A stretch of 64,000 bases of DNA from Flavobacterium sp. SLB02 (lineage in GTDB: Bacteria; Bacteroidota; Bacteroidia; Flavobacteriales; Flavobacteriaceae), in assembly GCF_009664855.1 (NCBI RefSeq), contig NZ_CP045928.1, positions 2,621,688-2,685,687 of the forward strand, read 5' to 3'. The first letter of the stretch is position 1. Every line of letters begins with the position of its first letter. Below the pieces are notes generated by a model. That model was not told where the DNA came from. It did no database searches and saw only the letters and a program-made list of their open reading frames with translations. This document shows positions 53,406-61,671 of the stretch, piece by piece. Both the position numbers and the translations under genes were made by a program.

Positions 53406-54172
53406 GAGGATTTCTTTTTTTCCAGACTTGCTTTTAGCATCGCCATCAAATCGTCGCTTTGTTTGTGAACAACTTTAAGTTTTGGTGCAGCTTGTTTTTT
53501 ACCCTTCGCTTTGTTCTTTATAATTTGCATAAGCTTGGCGGTATATTCGTCTTTATAAGCGCTGATATCGAATTTCTCCGTAAGCTGATCGATCAGTTTT
53601 TCGGCCATATCCATTTCTTTCGTGGCTTTCTTAGACGCTGCGGGCAGTTTTAATTCTGATGTATCTCTTATTTCCCGTTCAAAACGAATTCGGTTTAAAA
53701 GAATCACATTTTTATATGGTTTTAAAATGGCCAGGCTTTCCTTGTTACGCAAAACAAAACTCGTTACCCCTACTTTACCTGATGCTTCAAGCGCATCTCT
53801 TAGCAAAGCATAAGCATTCATGGCGCCTTTGTCAGGCTCAAGATAATACGGCTGTTCGTAGTAAATGCTATTAATTTCTTTTTCTAACGCAAAACTCTGA
53901 ATGTTGATCGTTTTTGTTTTCTCAGCATCTGCGGCTTCAAAATCAGCATCTTCAAGAATTATATATTTGTCGTCTATTTTATACCCTTTTACAATATTGG
54001 CATACGCGACTTCTTTTCCCGTATTTTCATTTACCCTCTTGAATTTGATGTTGGCATGATCTTTTTCATCCAGCATATCCATATCAATACTGCTTTCCTG
54101 CACAGCAGAAAAAATTTTAATGGGAATATTGATTAACCCAAAACTAATCGATCCTGTCCAAATTGCTCTCAT
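53402..54172 (-). CDS. ku: Ku protein, NHEJ DNA-end-binding homodimer
   Basis: A 256-aa bacterial Ku. It starts [20 protein letters not shown], the family hallmark, followed by the beta-barrel core with [19 protein letters not shown] and [15 protein letters not shown] [21 protein letters not shown]. The bridge region is [20 protein letters not shown], and a C-terminal basic tail ([19 protein letters not shown]) is typical for DNA bypass and LigD recruitment. The gene is convergent with ligD, and their TAA stops overlap at 53402-53405. The pair is a complete minimal end-joining system. Confidence 0.95.
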   Translation of the reverse strand: MRAIWTGSISFGLINIPIKIFSAVQESSIDMDMLDEKDHANIKFKRVNENTGKEVAYANIVKGYKIDDKYIILEDADFEAADAEKTKTINIQSFALEKEINSIYYEQPYYLEPDKGAMNAYALLRDALEASGKVGVTSFVLRNKESLAILKPYKNVILLNRIRFEREIRDTSELKLPAASKKATKEMDMAEKLIDQLTEKFDISAYKDEYTAKLMQIIKNKAKGKKQAAPKLKVVHKQSDDLMAMLKASLEKKKSS

Positions 54173-54181
54173 AACTTTAAT

Positions 54182-54550
54182 TTATAAAATTGAATTTCCT
54201 TCGACCCATTTCAGGGCTTTATTGAAAGCTAGCTTTTTAAAACCACGTAATTCACCCGTGCTATTAAAAGTAAATCCGTCATTAAAATTCATTTCTTCAG
54301 AGTCTGAGACAATCGCTACCCTGTTCCAGTTTTCAAATTGTTGTAATCCCAAAACAGCATCCTGGAACCAGACATTTTCAGTAAAATTCTGAACATCTGT
54401 ATCTAGCGCAAATAAAAAATTAATTTCATTTGATTCTTTTGATAATCCTTCTAATTCAGGAAGCACAACGCTCTTAAAATCAGCTGTTGTTACCTGACCC
54501 AAAGCCCTAAAAGCAATTAAATTTTTGGCTGTTTCTATTTTATGTATCAT
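54182..54550 (-). CDS. SpoIIAA-like (STAS-related) protein
   Basis: A 122-aa cytoplasmic protein resembling the SpoIIAA-like family: a strand-helix start (NLIAFRALGQVTTADFKSVV), FLFALDTDVQNFT and FENWNRVAIVSDSEEMNF, ending with a helix that has KALKWVEG. There is no cysteine and no transmembrane segment. The conserved Ser of true anti-sigma antagonists is not obvious. It is 9 bp upstream of ku on the same strand, so it may be co-transcribed with it. Confidence 0.65.
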   Translation of the reverse strand: MIHKIETAKNLIAFRALGQVTTADFKSVVLPELEGLSKESNEINFLFALDTDVQNFTENVWFQDAVLGLQQFENWNRVAIVSDSEEMNFNDGFTFNSTGELRGFKKLAFNKALKWVEGNSIL

Positions 54551-54941
54551 AATGATTATAGCTTGAATTGTTGTTGTAATAATTTCTTTTACAGAGGATT
54601 AAAATTAATTCAGGATCAAGTCAGAAATTTTACACGATTATGGGTAGAGATTACAAAACTCCAATAACACAAGTGACAGTCACCACTTACAAGGATTTTT
54701 TCACGCAGATTTTAATGTAGATAATAATAGCTTAAATCTTTTAAAAATCTGCGTGAAAGAATTCATTATACTTAACAGGTTTTACCAATAAAACTTCATA
54801 AAAAAAACTCCAAAATCTATGACTTCGGAGCTTCTAATTTACCTTTTAAATCATTTTGCCATTGCAGCATCGTCAATAAAACCTAACACTTCTAGCTGGC
54901 TTCTAAAGCATTACAAATGTCTCGCTTCGATTTCAGCAGAT
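54551..54941. other. Intergenic region with a 'TTCACGCAGATTTT' inverted repeat
   Basis: TTCACGCAGATTTT (54700-54713) pairs with AAAATCTGCGTGAA (54744-54757), a perfect 14-bp stem; the same words occur in the repeats at 62580-62640 and 62800-63135. On the minus strand at about 54821-54935 two short frames read protein-like (SQLEVLGFIDDAAMAK and LQWQNDLKGKLEAPKS) but in different phases, so this may be the frameshifted end of a lost gene. Confidence 0.5.
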
Positions 54942-55421
54942 TTATAATTGAGGCACAATTGCCTTTTTTTGCTGAAGTAAAAGACTTATTCGATAAGCAT
55001 TACCAAGAGTATCTTTTTGTAGTTCCATTTTGTTTCCTGCGTATTTTTGATAGATTAAACGTTCTTTTTCTACAACAGATTCCAGAATTTCAAGAGACAA
55101 TAATTCTCCGGGAATAATGGCACCAATCCAGTTAGGATCTGACTTTTGATACCATGTAATCCATACTAATTTTTCACCTTTTTGTAGATGGAAACTGTTT
55201 GTTTTAATTCTTTCAATTGCCATTTGATTTCCATAAAGCAATGATGTTGTGTGTTTTTTATTATTGATAGAAGAATTAATGACCTGCAAACCTGAAACCT
55301 TGTCCAGCATTGCATCCGGTAATGAAGCATCTTTATTCAGAGCGTTTTCATTTGTTTTATCTGAGCAGGAGAAAAGAAAAAACAAAGAAAGAATTCCTGT
55401 AAAATAGAGTATTGTTTTCAT
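54942..55421 (-). CDS. Lipoprotein resembling cytochrome P460 without haem motif
   Basis: A 159-aa lipoprotein started at the ATG at 55421 (KTILYFTGILSLFFLFSC, lipobox Cys). The body TTSLLYGNQMAIERIKTNSF and YQKSDPNWIGAIIPGELLSL aligns by eye with the P460 domain of the preceding gene (MRIIYGNDIAIKAIKEKKIN), but it has no CxxCH. It starts 2 bp after that gene, so the two are co-translated. It could be a folding partner, a haem-free paralog, or a binder of the same small molecule. Function is not known. Confidence 0.6.
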   Translation of the reverse strand: MKTILYFTGILSLFFLFSCSDKTNENALNKDASLPDAMLDKVSGLQVINSSINNKKHTTSLLYGNQMAIERIKTNSFHLQKGEKLVWITWYQKSDPNWIGAIIPGELLSLEILESVVEKERLIYQKYAGNKMELQKDTLGNAYRISLLLQQKKAIVPQL

Positions 55422-55423
55422 AT

Positions 55424-56380
55424 TTAATGACGTATTGGAAGTGTGAATACATAATCGTTTTTTTCCATAGGTTTGTGGCAATTCATACATTCGATTACAA
55501 AATCGGCTCTCTTGCCATACGGAATCAGTTCGGTGGTTTTAAAGCGCGAAAATCCCCAACCATTTGTTTTCTTGTATTTCTTATGATCTTTACTCATAAA
55601 TTCTACCTGCTTAAAAGCGCCCTGAGAAATATTCCCATCCTCATCTTCAATTTCTTCATAAGCTGCTTTCGCTAAAATTGCACCATCGGGCCAAGGATTA
55701 ATTTTCTTTTCTTTAATAGCTTTTATGGCAATATCGTTTCCGTAGATAATTCGCATTGTTCCATTATCCAAACGTTGCGTCGTACTTACAACAGCCCAGT
55801 TTTTATAATCGGATATATAAGCAATCCCGTTTGGTGTCTTTGGTATTTTAACTGAATTTTCAACCTTTTTTAGTTCTTTAGATTGATCATTCAGAGCCTT
55901 TATTTTCGCTGTATCCTGTGGTTTATTATTTACTCTTAGACCCCATATATAATTTTGAAGCACTTTTATATCTTTTTGAGATAGTTTAGCCTGAGGATGT
56001 GCCAATGTATAACTCTGCAAAGGCATCGCTCCCTGAGCAACCTGATTGACAGATTCCCAAAGTTTTGCCTTTTGATCTGCCGGTGATAACTTATCCCATT
56101 CAGAAAAATTGAGTCCGCTCCTTCCCTCTTTTATATGTTGTGCAACAAACCACGACACGGGAACTATTTTATCATACCAACTTAAATTGGTTTGGTTCGA
56201 ATGACAATCATAACAGGAGTTTCTTAAAATAGTTTGTACTCCATGTGGTACTTTTAAATCTCCCGTAACTGGTGGATTTGTAATTACGGGACGAATAAAT
56301 TGTATTCCTGCAAAAATCAAAAACAAGATTATTAACGGAATCACGATGACTTTTCTTTTATACACTTTTTGCTTCTTCAT
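55424..56380 (-). CDS. Membrane-anchored dihaem protein: haem-binding domain plus cytochrome P460
   Basis: A 318-aa protein with an N-terminal membrane anchor (VIVIPLIILFLIFAGIQF) and a periplasmic body. Residues ~30-160 carry a first c-type haem motif, NSCYDCHSNQ, in a domain typical of Bacteroidota 'haem-binding domain' proteins (WYDKIVPVSWFVAQHIKEG). Residues ~185-318 form a cytochrome P460-like domain (NWAVVSTTQRLDNGTMRIIYG; WPDGAILAKAAYEE) with the second motif, VIECMNCHKPM, near the end. P460 proteins oxidise hydroxylamine or handle NO in other bacteria; here the activity is unknown. It is divergent from the Cache-LytTR regulator at 56700, which may sense the same signal. Confidence 0.82.
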   Translation of the reverse strand: MKKQKVYKRKVIVIPLIILFLIFAGIQFIRPVITNPPVTGDLKVPHGVQTILRNSCYDCHSNQTNLSWYDKIVPVSWFVAQHIKEGRSGLNFSEWDKLSPADQKAKLWESVNQVAQGAMPLQSYTLAHPQAKLSQKDIKVLQNYIWGLRVNNKPQDTAKIKALNDQSKELKKVENSVKIPKTPNGIAYISDYKNWAVVSTTQRLDNGTMRIIYGNDIAIKAIKEKKINPWPDGAILAKAAYEEIEDEDGNISQGAFKQVEFMSKDHKKYKKTNGWGFSRFKTTELIPYGKRADFVIECMNCHKPMEKNDYVFTLPIRH

Positions 56381-56699
56381 ATCGTTGTTTTTCTGGTTAA
56401 TTGCTAAACTTTAAACTCAATTTAAATTTGAAAATCAAAATCAGACAGACCAAAAATGATCATTTCGAAATTTCATACTGCAAATAAAGAACTGAAAACC
56501 CACTGAAATCAACTTAAAATGCGCGAAAGGGAAAAAATGAACTTAAAAGGGAATAAATAGAATTGAATAGAATTTGGCTTTCTCTATATTGATATCTTAG
56601 TTACAGAAATTGATTTCCAATTCTCTTTTTAGTATCGAAATAATTACACCCAACCCATATTTATTAATTAAATTTGACTCTTGAATACAAACTTTTCCC
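56381..56699. other. Divergent promoter region of P460 and LytTR genes
   Basis: 319 bp, AT-rich, without ORF. It must contain both promoters. A TAGAATTTGG-like word (about 56560-56580) is one base off the -7 consensus; no clear palindrome or paired LytTR repeat was found. Confidence 0.35.
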
Positions 56700-57818
56700 A
56701 TGAAAAAAGACAAGCTTTATCTTTTCACTTTTTTATCATTACTTATTGTCGTATACATTTGCGGATACTTTAGCATGAATTATCTGGTCAATCTGAGTAC
56801 CGAACAATTTCTAAAAATTCAGATTGAATCCAGTAAAAGAGAAGCCAAAGAAATGGCGAACCTGATTTCTTTACAAGCACAACAAAATAGTGATAGAAAG
56901 GTAATCATTAATAACGTACAAAAGAGCATTGAAAAAACCGATACCCAAACCGGATTCATTTGCATGTTCGATCAAACAGGAAAAGAAATATGCCATCCTA
57001 ATCCGGAAAAAATTGGCCGAATGACGGGTCCTGAAGAATCGTATATTTCTACAACGCATAACGAAGTAAATCCTGAAGATTTTTATTCGTATCTAAAAAA
57101 CAAAACCGAAGGCGGCGGTATTCGCAACTACAATAATCCAAAAAAAGATTCTGAAATTATCTATCTCTATCCGGTAAAAAACACCGATTGGATTATTGCT
57201 TCGCACGCCAATCTTCAAAGCATCAATAAACAGGTGCAGGATTTAAAATTCTACTTTATTCTGGTGTACATAAGCACTGGGGCTTTGATTGTTTTGCTTT
57301 CTTTTTTTATGATTCGCCTTTTTGGAAGTCGATACGAAAGAAAACTGGAACAGAAAAATGAAAACCTTTTAAATGAAGTTTTAAGCCTTTCGAAACTCAA
57401 TTATGATTTAACCAGTTACAAATCAAAATTAGAATTGAATGAGCAATTAAAGGTTCAGGAAGTATCTAGTTTTACTGCGAATAAAAAGAGGATTTTAACG
57501 AATCTTAAAAACGAAATCGTCTCACTCGAGATAGAACAAATCGCTTATATCTACATGGAAAATACGATCACTTACGTGAAAGATGTAAACGGAAAAATCT
57601 CGACCAGTAACAACAGTCTCGAAGAAATTTACACCGAATTAGACAACTCAACTTTTTTCAGAGCCAACAGACAATTTATTCTGGCTATAAAATCAATAGA
57701 CAAAATACTCAAATACGGTAATAATCAGTTGAAAATCGAAGTTGTTCCCAATTCTACAATCGATATCATCATTAGCAAAAATAAAGCTGCAGAATTTAAA
57801 GCATGGTTGAATAAATAA
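56700..57818 (+). CDS. Membrane-anchored one-component regulator: Cache sensor plus LytTR DNA-binding domain
   Basis: A 372-aa protein. Helix 1 (LYLFTFLSLLIVVYICGYF) and helix 2 (YFILVYISTGALIVLLSFFM) frame an extracytoplasmic single-Cache-like domain (~40-180; TGFICMFDQTGKEICHPNP, VKNTDWIIASHANLQSI). A cytoplasmic coiled coil (~215-265) leads to a C-terminal LytTR domain (~275-372; IAYIYMENTITYVKDVNGK, FFRANRQFILAIKSIDKILK). Receiver and kinase are both absent, so ligand binding outside may drive DNA binding directly from the membrane. It is divergent from a P460-type cytochrome gene. The exact 9-bp/12-bp repeat at 34870 is a possible type of target. Confidence 0.85.
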   Translation: MKKDKLYLFTFLSLLIVVYICGYFSMNYLVNLSTEQFLKIQIESSKREAKEMANLISLQAQQNSDRKVIINNVQKSIEKTDTQTGFICMFDQTGKEICHPNPEKIGRMTGPEESYISTTHNEVNPEDFYSYLKNKTEGGGIRNYNNPKKDSEIIYLYPVKNTDWIIASHANLQSINKQVQDLKFYFILVYISTGALIVLLSFFMIRLFGSRYERKLEQKNENLLNEVLSLSKLNYDLTSYKSKLELNEQLKVQEVSSFTANKKRILTNLKNEIVSLEIEQIAYIYMENTITYVKDVNGKISTSNNSLEEIYTELDNSTFFRANRQFILAIKSIDKILKYGNNQLKIEVVPNSTIDIIISKNKAAEFKAWLNK

Positions 57819-57935
57819 GAAATATTTCAAGTCAAAGCTGAACCGATATTTCATAGAAAACCAAAGCTCCCATACATATTTATATATCGCTCCTATGGAG
57901 CTTTTATATAAACTGTTTATACAATGTCATTAAAA

Positions 57936-58010
57936 ACAACAATATTGTGTTTAAACTTTCTTCTTAACTCCCGATAGCCATCGGGATTGCGAGATTAATT
58001 TTATTTTCTA
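57936..58010. repeat. Two-arm dispersed repeat with GC hairpin
   Basis: ACAATATTGTGTTTAAACTTT (57939-57959, 21 bp) and TTGCGAGATTAATTTTATTTT (57987-58007) are the exact inverse of the two blocks at 24981-25001 and 24946-24966. Between them here is a hairpin, CCCGAT-AGCC-ATCGGG (57970-57985), which is absent from the other copy. Its right edge lies next to the end of the truncated receptor gene. Confidence 0.7.
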
Positions 58011-58016
58011 AAGAGC

Positions 58017-59015
58017 TTAAATGTTTGTTAAATTGTCTACTTTAATACCCAGTCTGTATTTAGGCTGATCGTAAAAAAGTGAAGCATCTAAGACGGTATA
58101 GGACGGAATCGAAAATTTGAAAGTCGTCGTATTGGTCTGGTAATATTCGCTGCCATAAATACCTCCAAAACCAAAACCTAACCCTTGCGCGGGACCGTTT
58201 ACAATTCTATAACTCGCCCATAAATTCGCCGTTCTTGGAGACCCCGCTGTTGTTGGCCTTAATCCCTGGACGTTGGCATTACTTTTTTCAAATTTACTAT
58301 CATTATACGTATAACCAGCGACGATATTTAATCCTGAAATTGGATTGGCAATCAACTCAGCTTCAAAACCTTTACTCACCTGAGTTCTGTCCTGAATAGA
58401 ATAATTGATATGATCCGAATCATCGCGTGTAATGTTTGTAACCTGAATATCATAATAGCTAAGTGTTGCTGATATCTTATTCAAATCAAATTTAAAACCT
58501 CCCTCATACTGGTTCGCCTGATTGGGTTTAAAAGTGTTTCCGTTAAAATCAGAACCCGAAACGTTGCTAAAACCATTCATATAATTACCAAAAACAGAAA
58601 TCCTGTCTTTCATAATTTGATATACCATTCCAAATTTTGGTGAAAATGCCGTTTGATTGTAATTTCCTGCAATAGAGTCTTTACTTGGGTAATAAGTTCC
58701 TTCATTTTCGTATCGATCTACACGAATTCCCCCCATTACTAATAATTTGTCTGTTACATTCAAAACATCCGAAACGTAGGCGCTATACGCATTTTCGTTA
58801 GTCGATACATAATTCGTGAATTTTATCTTAGGATCAGCAAACATTGGAGCCACTTTATTTATATTAAAATTATTGTAAGCATCTCCCGGTTTTTTATAAT
58901 CCATAACAGGCATATTTACAATAGCATCGTTACGTGTAGCGCGTAGGCTGTAAAAATCTAAACCGGCCACTACCCTATTTTTTAGTTTACCAATGTTAAA
59001 AACACACAATAGCAA
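58017..59015 (-). pseudogene. TonB-dependent siderophore-type receptor fragment
   Basis: A 332-codon open stretch that reads as the middle and late barrel of a FhuE/FpvA-type receptor: RVVAGLDFYSLRATRN, KLLVMGGIRVDRYENEGTYY, FSPKFGMVYQI, QANQYEGGFKFD, GFEAELIANPISGLNIVAGY, YTVLDASLFYDQPKYRLGIKV. Signal peptide, CarboxypepD region and plug are all missing; the first codons (LLCVFNIG) do not look like a protein start. The end VDNLTNI-stop breaks where receptors continue with a K(K)Y and the last two strands. The loss point is 10 bp from a dispersed repeat. It is probably a non-functional remnant. Confidence 0.75.
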
Positions 59016-59114
59016 GGCTTTAAGAATTTTATTACTTAAAATATATATCCGGTAAAAAGAAGATACATAAAGTCAAAATCATACAATTTATTCCTGTTTG
59101 AAGATCGTCTCAAA

Positions 59115-59183
59115 TGACTTTTTAAACAAAGTAAAATTGACTTTTTAAACAAAACTCAAAAAATAATGCCGCTATAACTTTGC
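59115..59183 (+). promoter_or_regulatory. Promoter of the SDR gene with 16-bp direct repeat
   Basis: TGACTTTTTAAACAAA occurs at 59115-59130 and again exactly at 59138-59153 (period 23 bp, about two helical turns). A -7 match TAACTTTGC lies at 59175-59183. Repeats ending ~22 bp upstream of the -7 box are where an AraC-type activator would contact polymerase; the AraC gene is the second gene downstream. Confidence 0.6.
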
Positions 59184-59210
59184 TCCCGTAACAAATAACA
59201 CTTACTAAAA

Positions 59211-60230
59211 ATGGAAACAAATAATTATCAGGGAGCATTGCAAAAACCTTTACAATCAGGATTTAATGCAAAATCAACAGCAGACGAAATCATCAAAGGA
59301 ATTGATCTTACCGGAAAAATTGCTATTGTAACGGGCGGACATACCGGAATTGGTCTAGAAACAACCAAAACACTTTCGAACGCCGGAGCCACCGTAATTG
59401 TTGCCGCAAGAGATTTGGCTAAAGCCGAAAAAAATCTAAACGGAATCAACAATGTAGAATTAGAAGCGTTGGATTTCATGAATCCGGATTCTATTGATGC
59501 TTTTGCCTTAAAATTTTTATCTTCAAACAGACCTCTGCATCTATTGATTAATAATGCCGGAATTATGTGGGTGCCATTACGAAGAGATCATCGCGGTCAT
59601 GAATCGCAATTGGTGACCAATTATTTGGGTCAGTTTCAATTGACTGCCCAATTATTTCCTGCCCTTAAAAAAGCAAACGGAGCGAGAGTACTGAATGTAT
59701 CTTCATACGGGCATCAAATGGCACCTTTTAATTTTGATGATCCTAATTTTCTTCATCGTGATTATGACACGTTACAAGGTTACGGACAATCTAAAACGGC
59801 TTGTAATTTATTTGCTTTAGAATTAGACAATCGCACCAAAGAATTCAATGTAAGAGCTTATTCTTTACATCCGGGAAGCGTTTTAGGAACCGATCTAGGG
59901 AGAGAAGAACCCATAGAATTATTCAAACAAATGGGAACACACGATCAGGATGGCAACCTGAAACCTGAGGTTGCTGCTTTGCTAAAAACAATTCCGCAAG
60001 GGACTGCAACAACCATCTGGTGCGCTACAAGCCCAATGCTCAATAATATAGGCGGAGTGTATTGCGAAGATGCGGATATAGCAGAACTTGACCTCGGCAA
60101 TATCGAACATAGATTTGATGATCCTGCAACAATTCGCGGTGTGCAGCCCTATTCTTTAGATCATGATAATGCCAAAAGATTATGGGATTTAAGCGAAAGA
60201 ATGACCGGAATCACATTCGAAATTAATTAA
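59211..60230 (+). CDS. Short-chain dehydrogenase/reductase (SDR), NAD(P)-dependent
   Basis: A 339-aa classical SDR with an extended N-terminus (~35 residues) and C-terminus. The cofactor motif is IAIVTGGHTGIGLETTKTLS (TGxxxGIG), followed by VIVAARDLAKAEKNL, LLINNAGIMWVPL (NNAG), LNVSSYGHQ (catalytic Ser) and YGQSKTACNLFALEL (YxxxK). It resembles retinol-dehydrogenase/WWOX-like oxidoreductases that are common in bacteria; the substrate is unknown. It is preceded by a promoter with direct repeats and followed 96 bp later by an AraC-type regulator gene, so the two likely form one regulated unit. Confidence 0.88.
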   Translation: METNNYQGALQKPLQSGFNAKSTADEIIKGIDLTGKIAIVTGGHTGIGLETTKTLSNAGATVIVAARDLAKAEKNLNGINNVELEALDFMNPDSIDAFALKFLSSNRPLHLLINNAGIMWVPLRRDHRGHESQLVTNYLGQFQLTAQLFPALKKANGARVLNVSSYGHQMAPFNFDDPNFLHRDYDTLQGYGQSKTACNLFALELDNRTKEFNVRAYSLHPGSVLGTDLGREEPIELFKQMGTHDQDGNLKPEVAALLKTIPQGTATTIWCATSPMLNNIGGVYCEDADIAELDLGNIEHRFDDPATIRGVQPYSLDHDNAKRLWDLSERMTGITFEIN

Positions 60231-60326
60231 TCCCGTTACTGTAGAAAACAAAATGCCACCAGAGATTCTTATCTTTGATAAATTGAAATAGCAAATCTGC
60301 TGGTTAAAAATTAATAATATTTCAAA

Positions 60327-61133
60327 ATGGAACATATCTCAAAATATTTAACTCAGGATATCAAACTCTCGTGCTACGAAGATAAGTTCTTTAAATCAGA
60401 TTTGGTTTTCGATGATCATATGTTGATTTGGTTCATATCAGGAGAAACGAAAATCATTCAGGCCGACGCTGCTTTTACTTTCAAGGCAGGGGATATTTTT
60501 TTGATTCCCAGAAATTTACTCGCCACTATTATCAACTATCCTAAAAATGGTCAGCCACATAAAACCGTCGTAATGTATCTTTCGACCAAACGCCTGAAGG
60601 AATTCTACAAAAATATCGATTTAGATGCAAACAGAATTGCTGAACAAAAAATTATCAGTTATAACAATCATCCGTTATTAGAAAGCTGTCTGGCTTCATT
60701 AATACCCTACTTTGATATCGAAGGCGATTTCCCTGAGAATTTAGCCTCTCTAAAAATCACCGAAGCCATTAGTATTCTTAGAGAAATTGACAAAGGAATC
60801 GATAATATCCTCGCCAACTTTGATGAACCCGGCAAAATAGATCTAATAGATTTTATGCAGCGCAACTTCATGTTTAATATGCCAATGGAAAAATTAGGCT
60901 ATTTAACCGGCCGAAGCTTATCTACTTTCAACAGGGATTTCAAAAAATACTTCAACACAACCCCACAAAAATGGCTCACAAAAAAAAGACTAGAGCTCGC
61001 CCATTATCAATTATCCGAAAACAAGAAAAAACCAATCGAGGTTTATTACGAAGTGGGTTTCGAAAATTTATCTCATTTCTCGTATGCCTTTAAAAAACAA
61101 TTTGGCTATGCACCGACCTCGCTGAAGGTTTAG
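60327..61133 (+). CDS. AraC-family transcriptional regulator
   Basis: A 268-aa regulator. The N-terminal ~150 residues form a cupin-like effector domain (HMLIWFISGETKIIQADAAF; FKAGDIFLIPRNLL). The C-terminal ~100 residues carry the double helix-turn-helix: NMPMEKLGYLTGRSLSTFNR, then KKPIEVYYEVGFENLSHFSY and AFKKQFGYAPTSL, the usual family signature. It lies 96 bp after the SDR gene on the same strand. It probably controls the SDR promoter at the repeats at 59115-59153. Its stop codon TAG is the first triplet of an octanucleotide microsatellite. Confidence 0.9.
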   Translation: MEHISKYLTQDIKLSCYEDKFFKSDLVFDDHMLIWFISGETKIIQADAAFTFKAGDIFLIPRNLLATIINYPKNGQPHKTVVMYLSTKRLKEFYKNIDLDANRIAEQKIISYNNHPLLESCLASLIPYFDIEGDFPENLASLKITEAISILREIDKGIDNILANFDEPGKIDLIDFMQRNFMFNMPMEKLGYLTGRSLSTFNRDFKKYFNTTPQKWLTKKRLELAHYQLSENKKKPIEVYYEVGFENLSHFSYAFKKQFGYAPTSLKV

Positions 61134-61225
61134 ATTTTAGATTTTTAGATTTTTAGATTTTTAGATTTTTAGATTTTTAGATTTTTAGATTTTTAGATTT
61201 TTAGATTTTTAGATTTTTAGATTTT
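61131..61225. repeat. Octanucleotide microsatellite (AGATTTTT)10
   Basis: Ten perfect AGATTTTT units (61139-61218) flanked by partial units TAGATTTT and AGATTTT. It begins at the stop codon of the AraC gene and is non-coding. The length is not a multiple of three per unit, so changes would not alter the AraC protein but could alter its mRNA end. Confidence 0.95.
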
Positions 61226-61587
61226 CCCTATCTTTTTCAAAGTTTATAACTTTGAAAAAGATTTATTCTAGCATAGCCCGAGGTTTCAACCTTGGGATAC
61301 AGATTGTGATAAAATATCGGCATCGTGTTGTGTATATATTGCAGTCATGGATTGCATCAAACGGTTTAAACCGTTCGCTATGTTTAAAGCAATCAAACAA
61401 TAACAAAATCCGCACACATCCGCATTTTGGCGTAAGTGAATCCGTGCCATCCGTGTGCCATCGCTCATTTACTCATTATCTAATTATCTAATTTTTCGAT
61501 ATCTCATAATTACTATTAATTAGAAAAAAATGTCTTATTCTTTTTATTTTTAAACTTAAAGGGGACATTTTCTTTTCTAAGTAACAT
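61226..61587. other. Intergenic region with palindrome and dispersed-repeat fragments
   Basis: No gene is supported; the 79- and 60-codon ORFs here overlap each other on opposite strands. A 16-bp perfect palindrome, AACGGTTTAAACCGTT, lies at 61360-61375. Words such as 'atccgtgccatccgtgtgcc' and 'cccgaggtttcaaccttggga' look like pieces of dispersed Flavobacterium repeats. Confidence 0.5.
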
Positions 61588-61596
61588 TACGTTTGC
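61588..61596 (+). promoter_or_regulatory. -7 promoter element of the desaturase gene
   Basis: TACGTTTGC matches TAnnTTTGC; it lies 75 bp upstream of the chosen ATG at 61672. A -33 TTG at the expected distance is not evident. Confidence 0.45.
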
Positions 61597-61671
61597 ATTT
61601 AATTGTTCTTATCTGTCAAATTAAAAGAGTGGACAGGATTACAGGAACAGTTATGCTATAGTTTGCTAATT

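Noticed and set aside
54821..54935. Small gene on the minus strand before the P460-like lipoprotein end
   Set aside because: The two protein-like pieces are in different frames and each is under 20 codons; at most a decayed gene end.
61131..61225. CRISPR-like array
   Set aside because: The repeat is a gapless 8-bp microsatellite without spacers.
61252..61491. 79-codon ORF after the microsatellite, and a 60-codon ORF opposite to it
   Set aside because: They lie on dispersed-repeat DNA, overlap each other, and show no protein-like composition.
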